The notes beneath the pieces are model-generated. The model was given only the letters and a program-made list of their open reading frames with translations, was not told the DNA's origin and ran no database searches. DNA of 64,000 nt from Anadara kagoshimensis. Its lineage: Eukaryota; Mollusca; Bivalvia; Arcoida; Arcidae. A program made the position numbers and the translations under genes. The stretch's first letter is position 1, and each line of letters opens with the position of its first letter. The DNA lies in contig CM037870.1 of NCBI GenBank assembly GCA_021292105.1, positions 6,745,058 through 6,809,057 of the forward strand, in the 5' to 3' direction. This document shows, piece by piece, positions 51,405 through 63,269 of the stretch.

Positions 51405-51740
51405 ACCACCACCTCAGTTGTTCAGTGGTAAGTTATCTGCCTTAAGAGCAGGAGGTCATCGGTTCAAACCTGGCCAGCTCATACATAAGACTTTAAAATT
51501 TTAGTTACTGCTTCCTCTCCTGGTGTTCGGTATTAAAAGGACAGAGTATTGACTGGTTCACCTGATGCCAGGAGAATGTGATTGGGTAAATGGTATGTTT
51601 GTCTGTGGCATACTCACTCTGTGAGCTAGCACCTTAAAGTCATCCCAAGTTTGAGCTAGTACAAGGCAGACAATGGTTTCATCCACCATCGTCTCATGAA
51701 AGAATCTTGACTGTAGCATAAAAATGCTATAATCTACTTC
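51405..51740 (+). mobile_element. tRNA-derived SINE, family E
   Basis: Head 'CAGTTGTTCAGTGGTAAG' and 'GGTTCAAACCTGGCC', then a body not seen in the other families ('CTGGTGTTCGGTATTAAAAGG', 'GAGCTAGCACCTTAAAGTC') and the tail 'GAATCTTGACTGTAGCATAA'. A body fragment is at 3335-3480. Confidence 0.75.
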
Positions 51741-52398
51741 ACAATCTTTTTAAAGATAGCAAAGATCCATATCTTTGGCCAGTTGTATATTGGTACTTGC
51801 CATTAAAAGATGATGGTGGTCATTTTTTGTTGGAGTTTGTTATGTTATGACCTCTGTTGACCTCTGGTCATATTAATTATTGTCACTATCAGTGTATTAC
51901 ATAGCATCTAACCTGTATATAAGGCTTGTTAAGGTGGTGACAAATATCAGTAATAAAACACATCAAACTGGACATCAACTGGACATGTCAGGTGTGTAAT
52001 ATAACATGTGATCCTGTATACAGGTTGTTCAATGTTAAATGGTTAAGTTCTCCATATTGTTAATACACACCATGTAATAAAATCAGAAGGCAATGTTTCC
52101 ATTTCTGGTAGTTGGACTGGTGATCCTGCATACAGGTTGTTATAAAACTGTGACAAAGATGTGACCTTTCTACATGTGATGTTACGGAAAGTTACATGGC
52201 TTATTCTTCATATTATCAATGCTCCATGTACTCTGTAATAAAAGATGTGTGTCATATGTAAAGGTATCAACTGGGTATTGACCCTCCTGCTGTTGTTGGT
52301 TGAGGAAAATCTAATAAATAAAATAAAATCTAAAGTATTAGAAGGTGTTTTACACACAGGTTGCCGAGTTACTATAGGAATTAAAGTAATTTTTCTTT

Positions 52399-52508
52399 TT
52401 TGTTATGGAAGTATAAAAGAATTGGACATTTTGCACACTGAATAATTCGCATAGCAATTTTTTTTCTTGTGCAAATTGTCCAATTCTTTCATACTCCCAT
52501 AACAAAAT
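52399..52508. repeat. Strong hairpin: 34-40-nt inverted repeat
   Basis: 'TTTTGTTATGGAAGTATAAA', continuing 'AGAATTGGACATTTTGCAC', is mirrored by 'GTGCAAATTGTCCAATTC', then 'TTTCATACTCCCATAACAAAA'. The loop is about 35 bases. Confidence 0.9.
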
Positions 52509-52712
52509 GCTTTTAACAAATGAGAATTGAATTATAAAAAGTTAACAAAAGTTTTCTCATCAGTGCCTGTATTTTCTCTACAGTAAATTTTGATACTGTA
52601 AAATGGGGAATTTTTGCATCACTTAATTTTCATTTCAAGATATTAGTGTACTTATAATTTCATTTTGCCGGTTGATAATCAGTGAAAATGCATGTGAATT
52701 ACAGTATATCAC

Positions 52713-52891
52713 AGGTGTGGATCCAGACAGGGACACACCTGGCCTGTGCCCCCTCTAAACTTTTCACAGCCTCTTCACCACACTGTAACATGGGGTAAGG
52801 ACTGCCCTATATACTGTAGCTTTTGTCCCCAAACACAAATTAGAAATTTGTCAGTGTGTCCCCCTAACATAAAATCCTGGATCCGCCACTG
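52713..52891. mobile_element. MITE with AGTGGCGGATCCAG-type ends
   Basis: Left 'AGGTGTGGATCCAG', right inverted 'CTGGATCCGCCACT', flanked by TATCAC on both sides (52707-52712 and 52892-52897). Confidence 0.82.
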
Positions 52892-52984
52892 TATCACACT
52901 AAAATATTTTTGAAAGCTTTATTTGCATGTCTTGTTACTTTTGCGAATCTGAATTTTTTTTTAATTTTCAGTATCTAGGTACTA

Positions 52985-53130
52985 TGGTAAGGGTAGCTTA
53001 ATCGTTAGATGGTTGCTTTGTGGTGAATGGTTAAGGTTCAATTCCTGGTTAGAACAAAGTTAGAAATAGGAAGTAACTGTGCTGTTGTCAAACATAGCAT
53101 TTTGACAAAGCATAGGGACATGTAATTCCA
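52985..53130 (+). mobile_element. Degenerate tRNA-like SINE head
   Basis: 'TAGCTTAATCGTTAGATGG', 'AAGGTTCAATTCC' and 'TAACTGTGCTGTTGTCAAAC' follow the order of a family A head and body, much diverged. Confidence 0.45.
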
Positions 53131-53189
53131 TTTCACTCTCTTAGAATATTTATTTGCAATATAACACAATCTGGGATACTGAAACATTC

Positions 53190-53540
53190 ATACTGTTCAA
53201 CTCATTTTGTTTGTGACAGTTAATTTCTCTTTATTTCCATAGAAAACCAAATCAACTTTGGATTAATATAGATTGATATTTTTTACTTACTTGTACCAAG
53301 TCATAACAGGAAATCTGTATGCACTTCCGTGATTAGCCTAGACGATTTCTGCACAGAGTAAATGTTGTAGCTATGGGGATTTTACATGTTGAAAAACCAG
53401 ACAAATAGCAGAACCTGTTGCAAATATGACATAAAATGTCACCAAGGACATCATTTGAACAGATGCAACTTGTTCTTGACATTGAAAATATTCATCACCT
53501 AAGATGTCTCTGTCCGTCATTGTCGCTGGTGTGGGATTAA
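53190..53540. mobile_element. Diverged copy of the 2.5-kb palindromic MITE
   Basis: 'TGACAGTTAATTTCTCTTTA', 'CTTACTTGTACCAAGTC', 'GAAATCTGTATGCACTTCCG' and 'GATTTTACATGTTGAAAAACC' match the element at 2549-3024. The right arm is lost. Confidence 0.82.
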
Positions 53541-53599
53541 ATTGTGTCCATACCATAAATATCAATTTCATTGGGTTTTATGTTTTTGATTCATTTCTC

Positions 53600-55170
53600 C
53601 CCACATTGTCAGATCAATTAAATGAATAACTTGCTCATGTGAATAGGAGTTATCTCTCTTTTCAGTGGAAAGATAAGTATTGGTAGAATTTCCAAATCTT
53701 GATTTATAGATTTCAAGTTTTCTTGCCTTTTCATTTTATATAAAGCTTAATTTGATATAGGAAAATAAAGCCTGTATAAGGTAATGATATAACTATTTTG
53801 TATTAACAGTATTTAGCACTGGAATTCATGGAAGCACTTACTGGTTGGCTTAATTATTTCTGAAAAAAATGTTTTAGACTGGGGTGAAAATACTCAGGAT
53901 TTTCACATAAAATTTGGATTATTTTTTCTCAAATGTCCCTGATTTACTTTTTGGAATAAATATAGCATATATGTATATGTATTAGGTACCATTTTACATT
54001 TCTGGTACATAGCATGGGCATTCTTGTTTGCATTTTTTAATGTTTTAATGTCTTTTTTGATAAACTAGATAAATCGCTAAACTATTTGCTTCATCAAGAT
54101 GAAATTAGTAATGGTGTCCATCTGTGAGTTTTGTCGGGATCAGTTTAGAAATGACGTTTGTCTGCCTGTTTCAATTCAGACTTGTTCTGTTAAACCACTT
54201 GTTGGATTTAAATGAAATTTGATGGAAATAGTAAACATGAAGTGGTAATTTCAATTTTGACTGCTTATTCCAATTTGCTGATTTTTCAGAGTTATGACCC
54301 TTTGAAGTTTAATATTCACTCTGTGTCAGTTTTCTTTACATGCTTTTTGGATATTTATAAAGCTTTGTTGAACTGATCAACAACATCAAGACTACCAGCA
54401 TGTTTGGGTTCATTATTTATTCATTTATACAGACAAATTTATTGTTAAATAAAAGAAAACTTTTTTTACTGTTGTCATCTTCTTGTTTGAGGATTGCTTT
54501 CAATGAAAGTCTTGATTAGTCTGGGTTTAATTAATGCTTACGTTTAGTTGTTTAATTTAGCTTTGTGCATTTGGGCCCTGAAATAAACTTTGTAATGGGT
54601 GTGTCCTGTGATTGTAGAGCGTTTAAAAGAAAAAAGAGTTCAATTAGCTCTTTCCGGCAAACTGAAAAAGCCTAAAAATGACAAACTATTGTTTTTCTTA
54701 TTTGGCGTTTAGTTCCGGACGATTAAAATTTTTAAAAAAATCTGAAAATCAAGATAAAAGTTCTGTGTAATTAGATTTTTTTAAAAATCTGAAAATTTCA
54801 AAAAAACTTTTAAATTTGACACATATACTGGTACCCAAAGAAAAAGTTTTAAATTTGACAAATACACCTTAATGAGTGAAACTTGATGAGTACCAGTACC
54901 AGATTGTGTCATCTCCAGTTAGAAGTAATCTAACCTTCTGTTTGAAGTATGACAGACTCATCAGTAAGGGTCTGACAGTTTTTATAAACAAATCTGTAAC
55001 ATCTGTTTTCATTGGGTATTTCTGCTCTAATTAATGACGTAAGAAATGTACAAATATTTCTACAGTCAATGAAATCAAGTAAGTAAACCTTGTCTGTAAA
55101 ACACAATGGTATTATATATATAAAATGTATAATCTATTGTCCAAGTTCACACTGCCATCCCGGCCCCTGT
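53600..55170. other. Non-coding; degenerate dispersed repeat at 54100-54310
   Basis: AT-rich. 'TTGTCTGCCTGTTTCAATTC' and 'GTTGGATTTAAATGAAATTTG' resemble the 47.05-kb repeat. No gene seen. Confidence 0.45.
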
Positions 55171-55178
55171 AAAAGGTA

Positions 55179-55411
55179 TATAGTGTGTCAAGTTTGACCT
55201 GTACACTTAACCTTTCATGAGAAATATCCATCACATTACATAGGTAGGATTCACAGTTAATACATGAACATGCAATGTTCGTGTTTAGTGTTTCGCATTA
55301 TGTACCGTAGATGACATAAACACCTGCATTCCCTATGCTATATACTTGTTCATAATAAATACTTAGTATTGAAAAAAGGTCAAGCAGACAGGTCATTGTT
55401 GTTTGCCTATA
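55179..55411. mobile_element. MITE family GACCTGTCTGCTTGACC, copy 1
   Basis: Left 'GACCTGTACACTTAACCTTTC', right 'AAAGGTCAAGCAGACAGGTC' plus 'TTGTTTGCCTATA'. Same family as 57702-57946. Confidence 0.78.
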
Positions 55412-55414
55412 CTT

Positions 55415-56245
55415 CTAAAGACAAATAAATATTGGTTTTGTGTACAAATGTCCTGAGGAGGACCTGGCTAATCTGGTCAGTGATAAAACCATCTTATTAT
55501 TCTTATACTGACCACAGTTTAAGTTTTAGGTTTAAATTCCAGCAGGCAGGTGTAAATTTCCTAATCAACAGGTAAGATAATAGGTATTTTTATAATTTTT
55601 ACTGAATATTTTAAACAAATCACGGTAGCATGTTTAAGAATAATTTTTAATTAAAACAGGTTTTGTTTTAACATTGTTATTGACTTAATAAGTGTATAAG
55701 ACAGCATAAGAGTATTGTGGAATTTAATTGTTGTATGGGTTATGAATATTTCAACAAATTACCACATCTGAAATTAATTATTCTTTTGACATTGTTTTAA
55801 TTATTGCATTAATGATTTAATTAGTAGATGCAAAGTTGAAAGGACAATGTTTATGAGACTACAATTACTTTAAAATTTTGAATGAAAATTATAATGTAAA
55901 CCATTTGTATCATTTAAGATTTTATTTTTTTAATATGTAGATGACATATGTCATTTTAATATCGCACATTTTTTACCTATATCACCTGTGCATGCATTAT
56001 GACCACCATGACAAGTGATTGTGGCCATTAAAAACTTGCAAGGAACTATAGATATGGTATAGGTACAACAATGCTTATATTCATCTTCTGAGTTTCTTTC
56101 GTGATGCAGAAATGTTTTAAGTCTATATCATCTCTCCCGCAATAATAATATCCAAACAAAAACAATGGACAGTTAAACTTATAGTGGATTAAGAGTTAAT
56201 CTAATGTATTAGATAGTGAAAATAGTTGTTATAGATACTTCAATA
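55415..56245. other. Non-coding, one donor-like site
   Basis: 'CAACAG|GTAAGA' at about 55570 is a good splice donor following moderately complex sequence. No exon frame could be assigned. Confidence 0.35.
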
Positions 56246-56246
56246 T

Positions 56247-56585
56247 TGGTTGTAGCCCAGTTTTGAGAGTTCTCACTTGGAGGTTTTGGTTTGATACCTA
56301 GCCAGGTCTTGCCTAGATTTGAAAGCAGGTTATGATTGTTATTTTGTCAAGCACTTGGCATCTGAAATGACAATTGGGGTTCTTTGGAAAAGAACTTAAA
56401 ACTTGATGTCCTGTGCCAAGGTATGCCTGGCATGCTGAAAAGCCTTCCCTGCACATTGCTCAGAGCGTACTGCAAAAGGTTAACGAAAAAATTTCTGCCA
56501 CCTCACCTATAGCTGCTAACATCTCCATGTACCGGTAACTGAAATATTCTTGACCAGGACATAAAACCAAATCCAATTAATCAAT
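56247..56585 (+). mobile_element. SINE family A, diverged
   Basis: 'GCACTTGGCATCTGAAATGAC', 'CACCTCACCTATAGCTGC' and 'CTGAAATATTCTTGACCAGG' match family A in order, with many differences. Confidence 0.75.
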
Positions 56586-56589
56586 ATAT

Positions 56590-57385
56590 TGGTATGAAGA
56601 GTATTTCCTCTCACCCATATTTGTTATTTGAATTTGCTGACTTGTAATAAAATTTAAGTTGTCCCAAAGAGAAGGAGACCAAAGTTTATGTTGATTAAGA
56701 ACAAACAACAAAGTGAAATTTTCAAAAAAAGCCTAAATGTTTCTTATTTATATGGTAAATGACTTTTACACACACAAACACACACACCTCCAATATTTAT
56801 ATAGATTTATATACTAGGACATGTTATTCTTTAACAGAAGTTATTTGTTTTTCCCCAAACCTGAACAAATCACAATTAATATTTACAAGGTTTTTAGCAA
56901 ATATTTCTGAAGTACTGATTTATAAAATAAGTGCAATAATGTTGAGCACCTTGTTTAAACTGACCAATCAGAACACAGCAATTTGTAATAAACGCCCTGC
57001 TTTATCGTAAGAAGTTAGGAAATTCTCAATTGACTTTGTTTTTACTGTTTACTCCGTTATTTGGCGAAGTTGACATTTGACTTTTTGGATTACCTACCTT
57101 GAGTGTTAACTTTTTTCTGTTTACTGTGGAATTTGAAGATTTAACTTTAAAACTTTGAAGGATGGCTACATCTACCTTTATTTAAAACTGTCAATATATC
57201 CATTTCTATAAAAAGTTGATTTCAGGTAAGTATTTTTTTTAAAAACTAGTAGCTAAAGTATTGATGATGTCAATGGATAGGTTTGTTTTTACTGTTACAT
57301 CAGTAGTTATAATGCTATTAACTACCCGCAACAGTAATTGGTCATTAATCCCCATACAAAAATGTGGATCCTCAGTGTCCAAGTG
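56590..57385. other. Non-coding, one donor-like site
   Basis: A CA-rich tract at 56767-56787. 'GATTTCAG|GTAAGT' at about 57226 is a consensus donor preceded by 'AAGGATGGCTACATC', whose frame stops after seven codons. No gene called. Confidence 0.35.
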
Positions 57386-57389
57386 TTCC

Positions 57390-57600
57390 TACAGGTCACA
57401 GTGCCACTCACTGCCTAGGTTCTAAGTCAGGCAAACCCTAGTGTGAGAAAGTGTCTCTTACAACCTATGTTTGAATCCCACTCAGGGCAGATCTTAGTTT
57501 GGGAAAGTTTGTGAGTTTGCTTGCTGAAGTTTGATGGTTTTTTTGGGTACTCCAGATTCCCCTACCAAGTAAAGTTAATACTAATAAATAGGTTGACATA
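57390..57600 (+). mobile_element. SINE family B, rearranged copy
   Basis: 'GCCACTCACTGCCTAGGTTC', 'CCTAGTGTGAGAAAGTGTC', then a second 'GTTTGAATCCCACTCAGGGC' and 'GTTTGTGAGTTTGCTTGC'; two partial copies appear fused. Confidence 0.65.
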
Positions 57601-57701
57601 AAAAAGGTAATTATTTCCAGATCAATGACCTTTAGACCCTGTATGATAAGGGACAATAGTAGACCAGGTAGAGTTCAGTAATAAATAGTAATGCAATATA
57701 G

Positions 57702-57946
57702 TATAGGCTAACAACTTTGACCTGTCTGCTTGACCTTTCATCAGGAATATTCATATAGGAGAATCTACCCATTACATGGGTAGTGTTAGAATTCCCAGTC
57801 CATACGAGAGCAGTGTTCGTTTTTGATGTTGCTCAGTATGTAGACAATATATGAACGTGTGCACGTTTCCTGTATACGAATAAACTTGTTCATGATAAAT
57901 ATTTAAATTAAAGGTAAAACGGACAGGTCATGATTGTTTGCCTATA
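57702..57946. mobile_element. MITE family GACCTGTCTGCTTGACC, copy 2 (245 bp)
   Basis: Starts 'TATAGGCTAACAACTTTGAC', 'CTGTCTGCTTGACCTTTCAT' and ends with the inverse 'AAAGGTAAAACGGACAGGTC', 'TGATTGTTTGCCTATA'. Confidence 0.82.
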
Positions 57947-58744
57947 ACAGTATGACTGCATATATACCTGTATATTCGATATGTAATAATACACAAAATT
58001 GCAAAATGATCAATCATCTTTTTATGAAATTTGAGGTTTCTAGTTTTACGTCTGTTGTGGTTATTTATAGATCTACGACACATTTGAGTCACAGTGTTCC
58101 GAGGTGTAGGTGGCACTGACACTGACTTGTCTTTAATTGGTTGTAGGTGGGAGTCATTGAATCCTGTTTAACAAGTCATTATAATATATACAGTATATAT
58201 ATGTATATATATGATTATTATATAAATACAGCAATAGATAAGGTCTAAAATATCCTTGTAGATGAAAATTAGTTTATTTATAACTGTTACATTAGATTAT
58301 AAGAGAAAAAAGGAGTGTCGATCAGCGTCTTACATGGATAAAAATTGATGTGTCTTTTATTAGAGCCAGGTATGGATATTATAAAATTATCATTTAAAAA
58401 AAGTTTCATGACTTTCATGTTTTGTTTTTTAATTATTCTGATTTTTGTGATGTTGATTTACAGAGGATTTTTATAGAAGATGGAGGTGTCGTAATTCTAC
58501 TAGATTTGTTTGATGGCCCAGTATAGTGCATGTAGGGTAATAAAGAGTATAATATGAAATCAGTTATTTTCTTGATATCCAATTTTCTTGGTTCTAAAAA
58601 AATACCATTTTGTGGGATGGTAAAAACCGTTTGTGATTTTCTTTTCAGATACGTTTGTTTTATATAAATATAAGAATTTGTTGGATCAGGATATCCTGAA
58701 AACCATGAAAATTGGGACACCTTAAAAATTAATCATTTCACTGT

Positions 58745-59215
58745 AGGGGTGTCACCATACGCTCATAGCGTACCACGATATATTGCAATATAAGAAGAGT
58801 AAATTGCAATACATACCGCAATATATTGCCTTTAAAACTCTTTTGTCTGTTTCTATATATTGTTATGACCAAACATGAATTCGTACTGTTGCTCCGCCAT
58901 TTGTTTACTTGATGACATCACATGGACGCTTATGTATATAGGATGTACTTTGTCTTACAAATGCCCGTTTGACAGATACTTTTTTGCCTAAAACAGGTAA
59001 CATGAATGAATTTGATTTTGTACTTTTATGTACCCAATAAAAATATATGAGAAAATATGGATAAAACAACTGATTTTCAAAAGCTGTGAAAATATTGTTA
59101 AATACCGGTACAGAGCAATCCTACTGTGATACAATACAATTTTTGTAAAATTGCAATACACTGGTATATCGGTATATTGTGATACCAGTATTTCACAGTA
59201 AATTGATCCTCTTTC
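58745..59215. mobile_element. Degenerate inverted-repeat element rich in CAATATATTG/ATACCGG
   Basis: 'GGGGTGTCACCATACGC' with 'CCACGATATATTGCAATAT' at the left faces 'ATTGCAATACACTGGTATATC' and 'ATTGTGATACCAGTATTTCAC' at the right. The interior includes a moderately GC-rich 60-base stretch at 58880-58940. Confidence 0.55.
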
Positions 59216-59454
59216 TTGATATATATATCATAAGTTTAACTGATTTCTTAAGTTTTTATTTGACAGAATATTGACTTTTGTTATACTAAATGTGTATATA
59301 TGTATCTTCGATTTATGTAACTGGTGGTTTATGAGTTATCTCCCTTTACAAAACATTCAAGACAACATAAAATGCACTGTCTCGCTGTATTCAGTTTTAT
59401 AAAAATGTCATCAATAGAGATCATTAGGAATCATTTTGGTGTCAGGATTCTTTT

Positions 59455-59745
59455 ATCTTCAGAATCAAATCCTAGTGTAAAAAGTCTTTCAAATGGCCTG
59501 CTGGAGGCTGATGGTTTTTTCTGGGTACTCTGGGTTCCTCCACCATCTCCTAATTGTTCAGTTTCATTTTAGTGAAACAATTATGACATAGCATAGGAAC
59601 CATTACTTTTCTCTTCTGCAGAATGTATTTGTCTTGTCAGGCTTGAACAGAATGCTCTGTTTCCTCTACCATGCCAGAACGGATCATCTTCATTTGACTG
59701 AAAAAATCATGACTCTAACATAAAACATCATTACATTTTCTCTTC
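59455..59745 (+). mobile_element. SINE family B fragments (two partial copies)
   Basis: 'AAATCCTAGTGTAAAAAGTC' to 'CTGGGTTCCTCCACCATCTCC' and then 'GCTCTGTTTCCTCTACCATGC' to 'CATGACTCTAACATAAAACATC'. The frame 59324-59572 overlaps this repeat. Confidence 0.6.
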
Positions 59746-59756
59746 TAAAATACTTG

Positions 59757-60113
59757 TCAGGCTTGGAGTGAAGTTTTCTTAAAGATTTGGTCATATTTTT
59801 TCTGATCTTTTAATTTGATGAATTAGTTTGATTTAAGACATTTTAAATTTCAAACTGCAATAATTTTAATTTTAAGATTGATTAATAAATCTATTTACAT
59901 TAACTGATTCCAGGTATTCTGTCCTTGACTTTTTGTCAGGCTTGGAGTGAAGTTTTCTTAAAGATTTGGTCATATTTTTTCTGGTCTTATAATTTGATGA
60001 ATTCCAGACATTTTAAATTTTCAACTTTAATAATTTTAATTCTAAGAAGATTGATTAATAAATCTATGTTCATTAGCTGATTCCAGGTATTCTGTCCTTA
60101 CCCTTGACTTTTC
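59757..60113. repeat. About 179-bp direct duplication
   Basis: 'GTCAGGCTTGGAGTGAAGTTT' to 'GATTCCAGGTATTCTGTCC' occurs twice, offset by 179 bases, with few differences. A poly-C run and CA repeat follow at 60115-60146. Confidence 0.95.
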
Positions 60114-60149
60114 TGCCCCCCCCCCCCCCCCCACACACACACACTTCCA

Positions 60150-61245
60150 AGAGATGGTGTTAAATGTCTGGTGGTTGTTAGTGAAAGTTCAATGAAGTTT
60201 AATTAGGGGTAGAGCTAGCATTATGATATAAGATTCAGGGGTAAGAATATTGTCATGTTGTAAAAATCAGGGGGTAAGACTAGTGTCATAGTACATGTAT
60301 ATTAGTTTCAGGGGGAGGAGGTAGCCAAGTTTATTTTTTTACTCCTTATAAAGAAGTTGATATAAAATATAATATGATATGTTATGTTGCTTTAAGACAC
60401 TGATATTTTTTATCAATCTCTACACTTGTTTAGCTATCCTGATGACATTAAATGAATATCACGAGCTTGGCCAACCATGTCCAATATCGGCAGGCATGCA
60501 GGCTAAACTTCCGTGCTTGTTTTTATTTTTTACGTGACCTGATAAAGTTAATTTTCAAGTCATATTGAGATGATCTTACAGATTGATAACTGATAAGTCT
60601 GACGGATATTTTGTCAGGGAAAGTTTCTGGAGATTTTAGGATTTTTACATGATGTACCTAGGATACATTTTGTAGTATTTTTTTCACCTGCTTGGAGATA
60701 TTTGTTTTATTGGTGTATGATTAATGTTTGATGACAAGAACACTTATCTGTGTGGTGTAGTTATATACTGATGATAGTTATTTATCACTGTTAAGGATCT
60801 GTTTGTTTGTGTGTGTGATAATGGTTTGTATACATTGGGTGTTGACAAATAATTGTGGGTGTTATACTGTGTTTTATTGCTCTTCAATATTTTCTATACA
60901 AAATTTTTATCCATCATATATTTTATTTTGATTGTATTATTAATTTATGACTTCTAGCATTCCTTTCATGGGTCCATATTATTTGTTTTCATATTTTTTA
61001 TTTATTCCTTGGATATTTTATTTTGATTACCAGTATATTTAAAATTTATGATTATTCTGTAGTTTTCATAGTTAAGATAGATACTATAGACCTTCAATGG
61101 TTTTTACAAAAATGTTTTAACTCTAATTATGGCTAATATATTTTATTTTGATTATGTTATTTATTTATGATCATACATTGTCAGTGTTTCAGTAATTTTT
61201 ATGAATGTTTAGTTATAAATAAACCCTTATTCTGTAACATAACTA
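60150..61245. other. Non-coding, nothing recognised
   Basis: AT-rich, with repeated 'ATATTTTATTTTGATTA' words at about 60918, 61014 and 61138, probably an old duplication. Confidence 0.45.
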
Positions 61246-61249
61246 TAAA

Positions 61250-61495
61250 AGGGGCGGGGCCTTAGTGGCCGAGTGGTCTAAAGCCTGTGCTAACAGATCA
61301 CAGTGCCTCTCACCACCTAGGTTCTAATACCACTCAGGACGGATCCTAATGTGAGATAGTTTGTCTGTTTGCTTGCTGAAGGTCAGTGTTTTATTGGACA
61401 CTCTGGTTTCCTCTACCATCCTGGATCTAGTCGCTTCGATATAAGTGCGAGAATCTTGACTGGGACATAAAACTCCATTACTCCCATTCCACTTG
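61250..61495 (+). mobile_element. SINE family B, best tRNA-like head
   Basis: Head 'GGCCTTAGTGGCCGAGTGG' and 'GGTTCTAATACC', like a tRNA-Ser or tRNA-Leu A and B box, then the family B body and the tail 'CTTGACTGGGACATAAAACTCC'. Confidence 0.9.
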
Positions 61496-61499
61496 TTTT

Positions 61500-61930
61500 C
61501 ATATTCTTCAAGTACCCCAGTAATTTATGTTTTGAATGTTAAGCTATAAATAAACTGTTTTCTTGTAAATTAAACTAAAACTTAAACTTAAATATTTCTT
61601 CTCCTTCTAACAAGATTAAAATTAAAAGTCATTAACAAAATAAATACAATGACAAGCATGTTTTTATATTGAACTTATATATTATGTACTTTTAATAGCC
61701 AAACACATTTAAAATTCAAATTCAAAAAGAGTGTTGATAAAATATTTATAAAAATAAAATATTTCATATTTGCCTAAGGATCATTTAATAACAATAAGAT
61801 TAATTTTTTACTTTGATAAAAAATATAAGTAGATTATAAAAATATTATTTTAAATAAATAAATTCAAGAGATGTGGTCTGCAATGTTCAAGAGGTAATGC
61901 CATTTTATATTATATGAGGAAGTTAAAAGT
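61500..61930. other. Non-coding AT-rich stretch
   Basis: Very AT-rich, A/T runs only. Confidence 0.5.
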
Positions 61931-61934
61931 CAAA

Positions 61935-62300
61935 GTAGGTTTTGAGTCTAAAAAGTGTGTCCTGAGTCTAGAAGTCTATAAAAGATGTACTGAGTCTATA
62001 AATTGTGTTCCAAGTCTATAAATTATGTTTGAGACCTTATAATATTTCCTGGGTCTAAAAAATACATCTTTTGCCTAAAAAGTATGTCCTTGACCTGCCT
62101 AAAAAGTATGTCCTTGACCTGCCTAAAAAGTATGTCCTTGACCTGCCTAAAAAGTGTGTCCTTGACCTATACAGTATGTATTCGGCCAAGAAAGTGTTCT
62201 TAGCCTATAAAGTATACCTTAGGCTTATAAAGTATGTCCTTAGTCTATAGAGTATGCCTTGGGCCTATAAAGTGTGCCATGGGCTCAATTAGTGTGTCAC
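61935..62300. repeat. 20-25-bp tandem repeat, about 15 units
   Basis: Units such as 'GCCTAAAAAGTATGTCCTTGA' and 'AGTCTATAAAGTATGTCC'. The unit at 62095-62165 is exact over three copies ('CCTTGACCTGCCTAAAAAGT'). Confidence 0.95.
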
Positions 62301-62607
62301 AAACCACCACAAGCTGTAGCATTTAATAACACTAAATATAAACTAAATCATTACACAATTGAACCATCAGGCCATCACAACTTATTTTTAGTTATAATTG
62401 ATTATTAAAATAATTTTAGATCATTGAAATAATATTAAACTAATTTGGTGTATTTTAAATTTTCAAATGGCATACCTGTATTGTTATATATAGGGGCTGT
62501 ATCTATTACCTGAACACAATCTGGCTTACCTGTCAGCCCAGGTGTGTAAATGTCTGAATTTAATATCTGTTGTGTATTTAAAATTCACAATTCAAATTTA
62601 AATCTAT

Positions 62608-62840
62608 TAAGGGACAATTAATATATCATGACTGTTTGTTGGGTTTTTGGGGGATTTTTAAAAAAGATTTTATTCGGCTAATAATTGCTTAACATGTTTT
62701 TGGGACAGTTTTTGAAGGTTTTTTTATTCAGCCAATAATTATATTAAGGAAGAATTAATATATCATTACTATTTGTTGGGTTTTTGGGGTATTTTTATAA
62801 TTTTTTTCATTCAGCTAATAATCGCTTAACTGTTAAGAGA
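62608..62840. repeat. Direct duplication, about 137-bp offset
   Basis: 'ATTAATATATCATGACTG', 'TTTGTTGGGTTTTTGGGG' and 'CGGCTAATAATTGCTTAAC' recur with small changes at 62750-62830. Confidence 0.85.
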
Positions 62841-62949
62841 AGCTTCCTAATTCTTTTCATGTATTAAAGTGAATTGATTTAGCAATGTCAAATAGTTTTA
62901 TTAATACCTTTTTTAACTTATTATGAAGACAGCCAAATATAAAATCCAA

Positions 62950-63265
62950 GCATTGTCAAGGTCAAGGTCAAGGTCAGCATCCAAGTATCAGTATCAAGGA
63001 TATTATGCCCAAGTATCATTGTAATATAATGAAGTCAATGTCCCAGATGTGCATCTCTGGTATCCAAGGATCATCCTAGTAAATGCTCAAGCCTAACAAA
63101 AGTAAATCCAAATCATCATTGAGGTCATTGTCAAAGTTCAAGGTCCAAACATTATCAAGGGGAATCCAAAGCATCACCCAGGTCAGTCTCTAAACATGAT
63201 CAAGGTCAAAGTAAAAAAAATCCTCAAGGTCAATCCAAAGCATTGTTAAGGTCAAGGTTATGAAC
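62950..63265. repeat. Clustered AAGGTCA / TCAAGGTCA sites in a degenerate repeat
   Basis: 'GTCAAGGTCAAGGTCAAGG' at 62956 and further 'CAAGGTCA' or 'CCAGGTCA' words at about 63180, 63202, 63225 and 63250, with 'CCAAAGCATCA' and 'CCAAGTATCA' between them. Confidence 0.75.
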
Positions 63266-63269
63266 ATAC

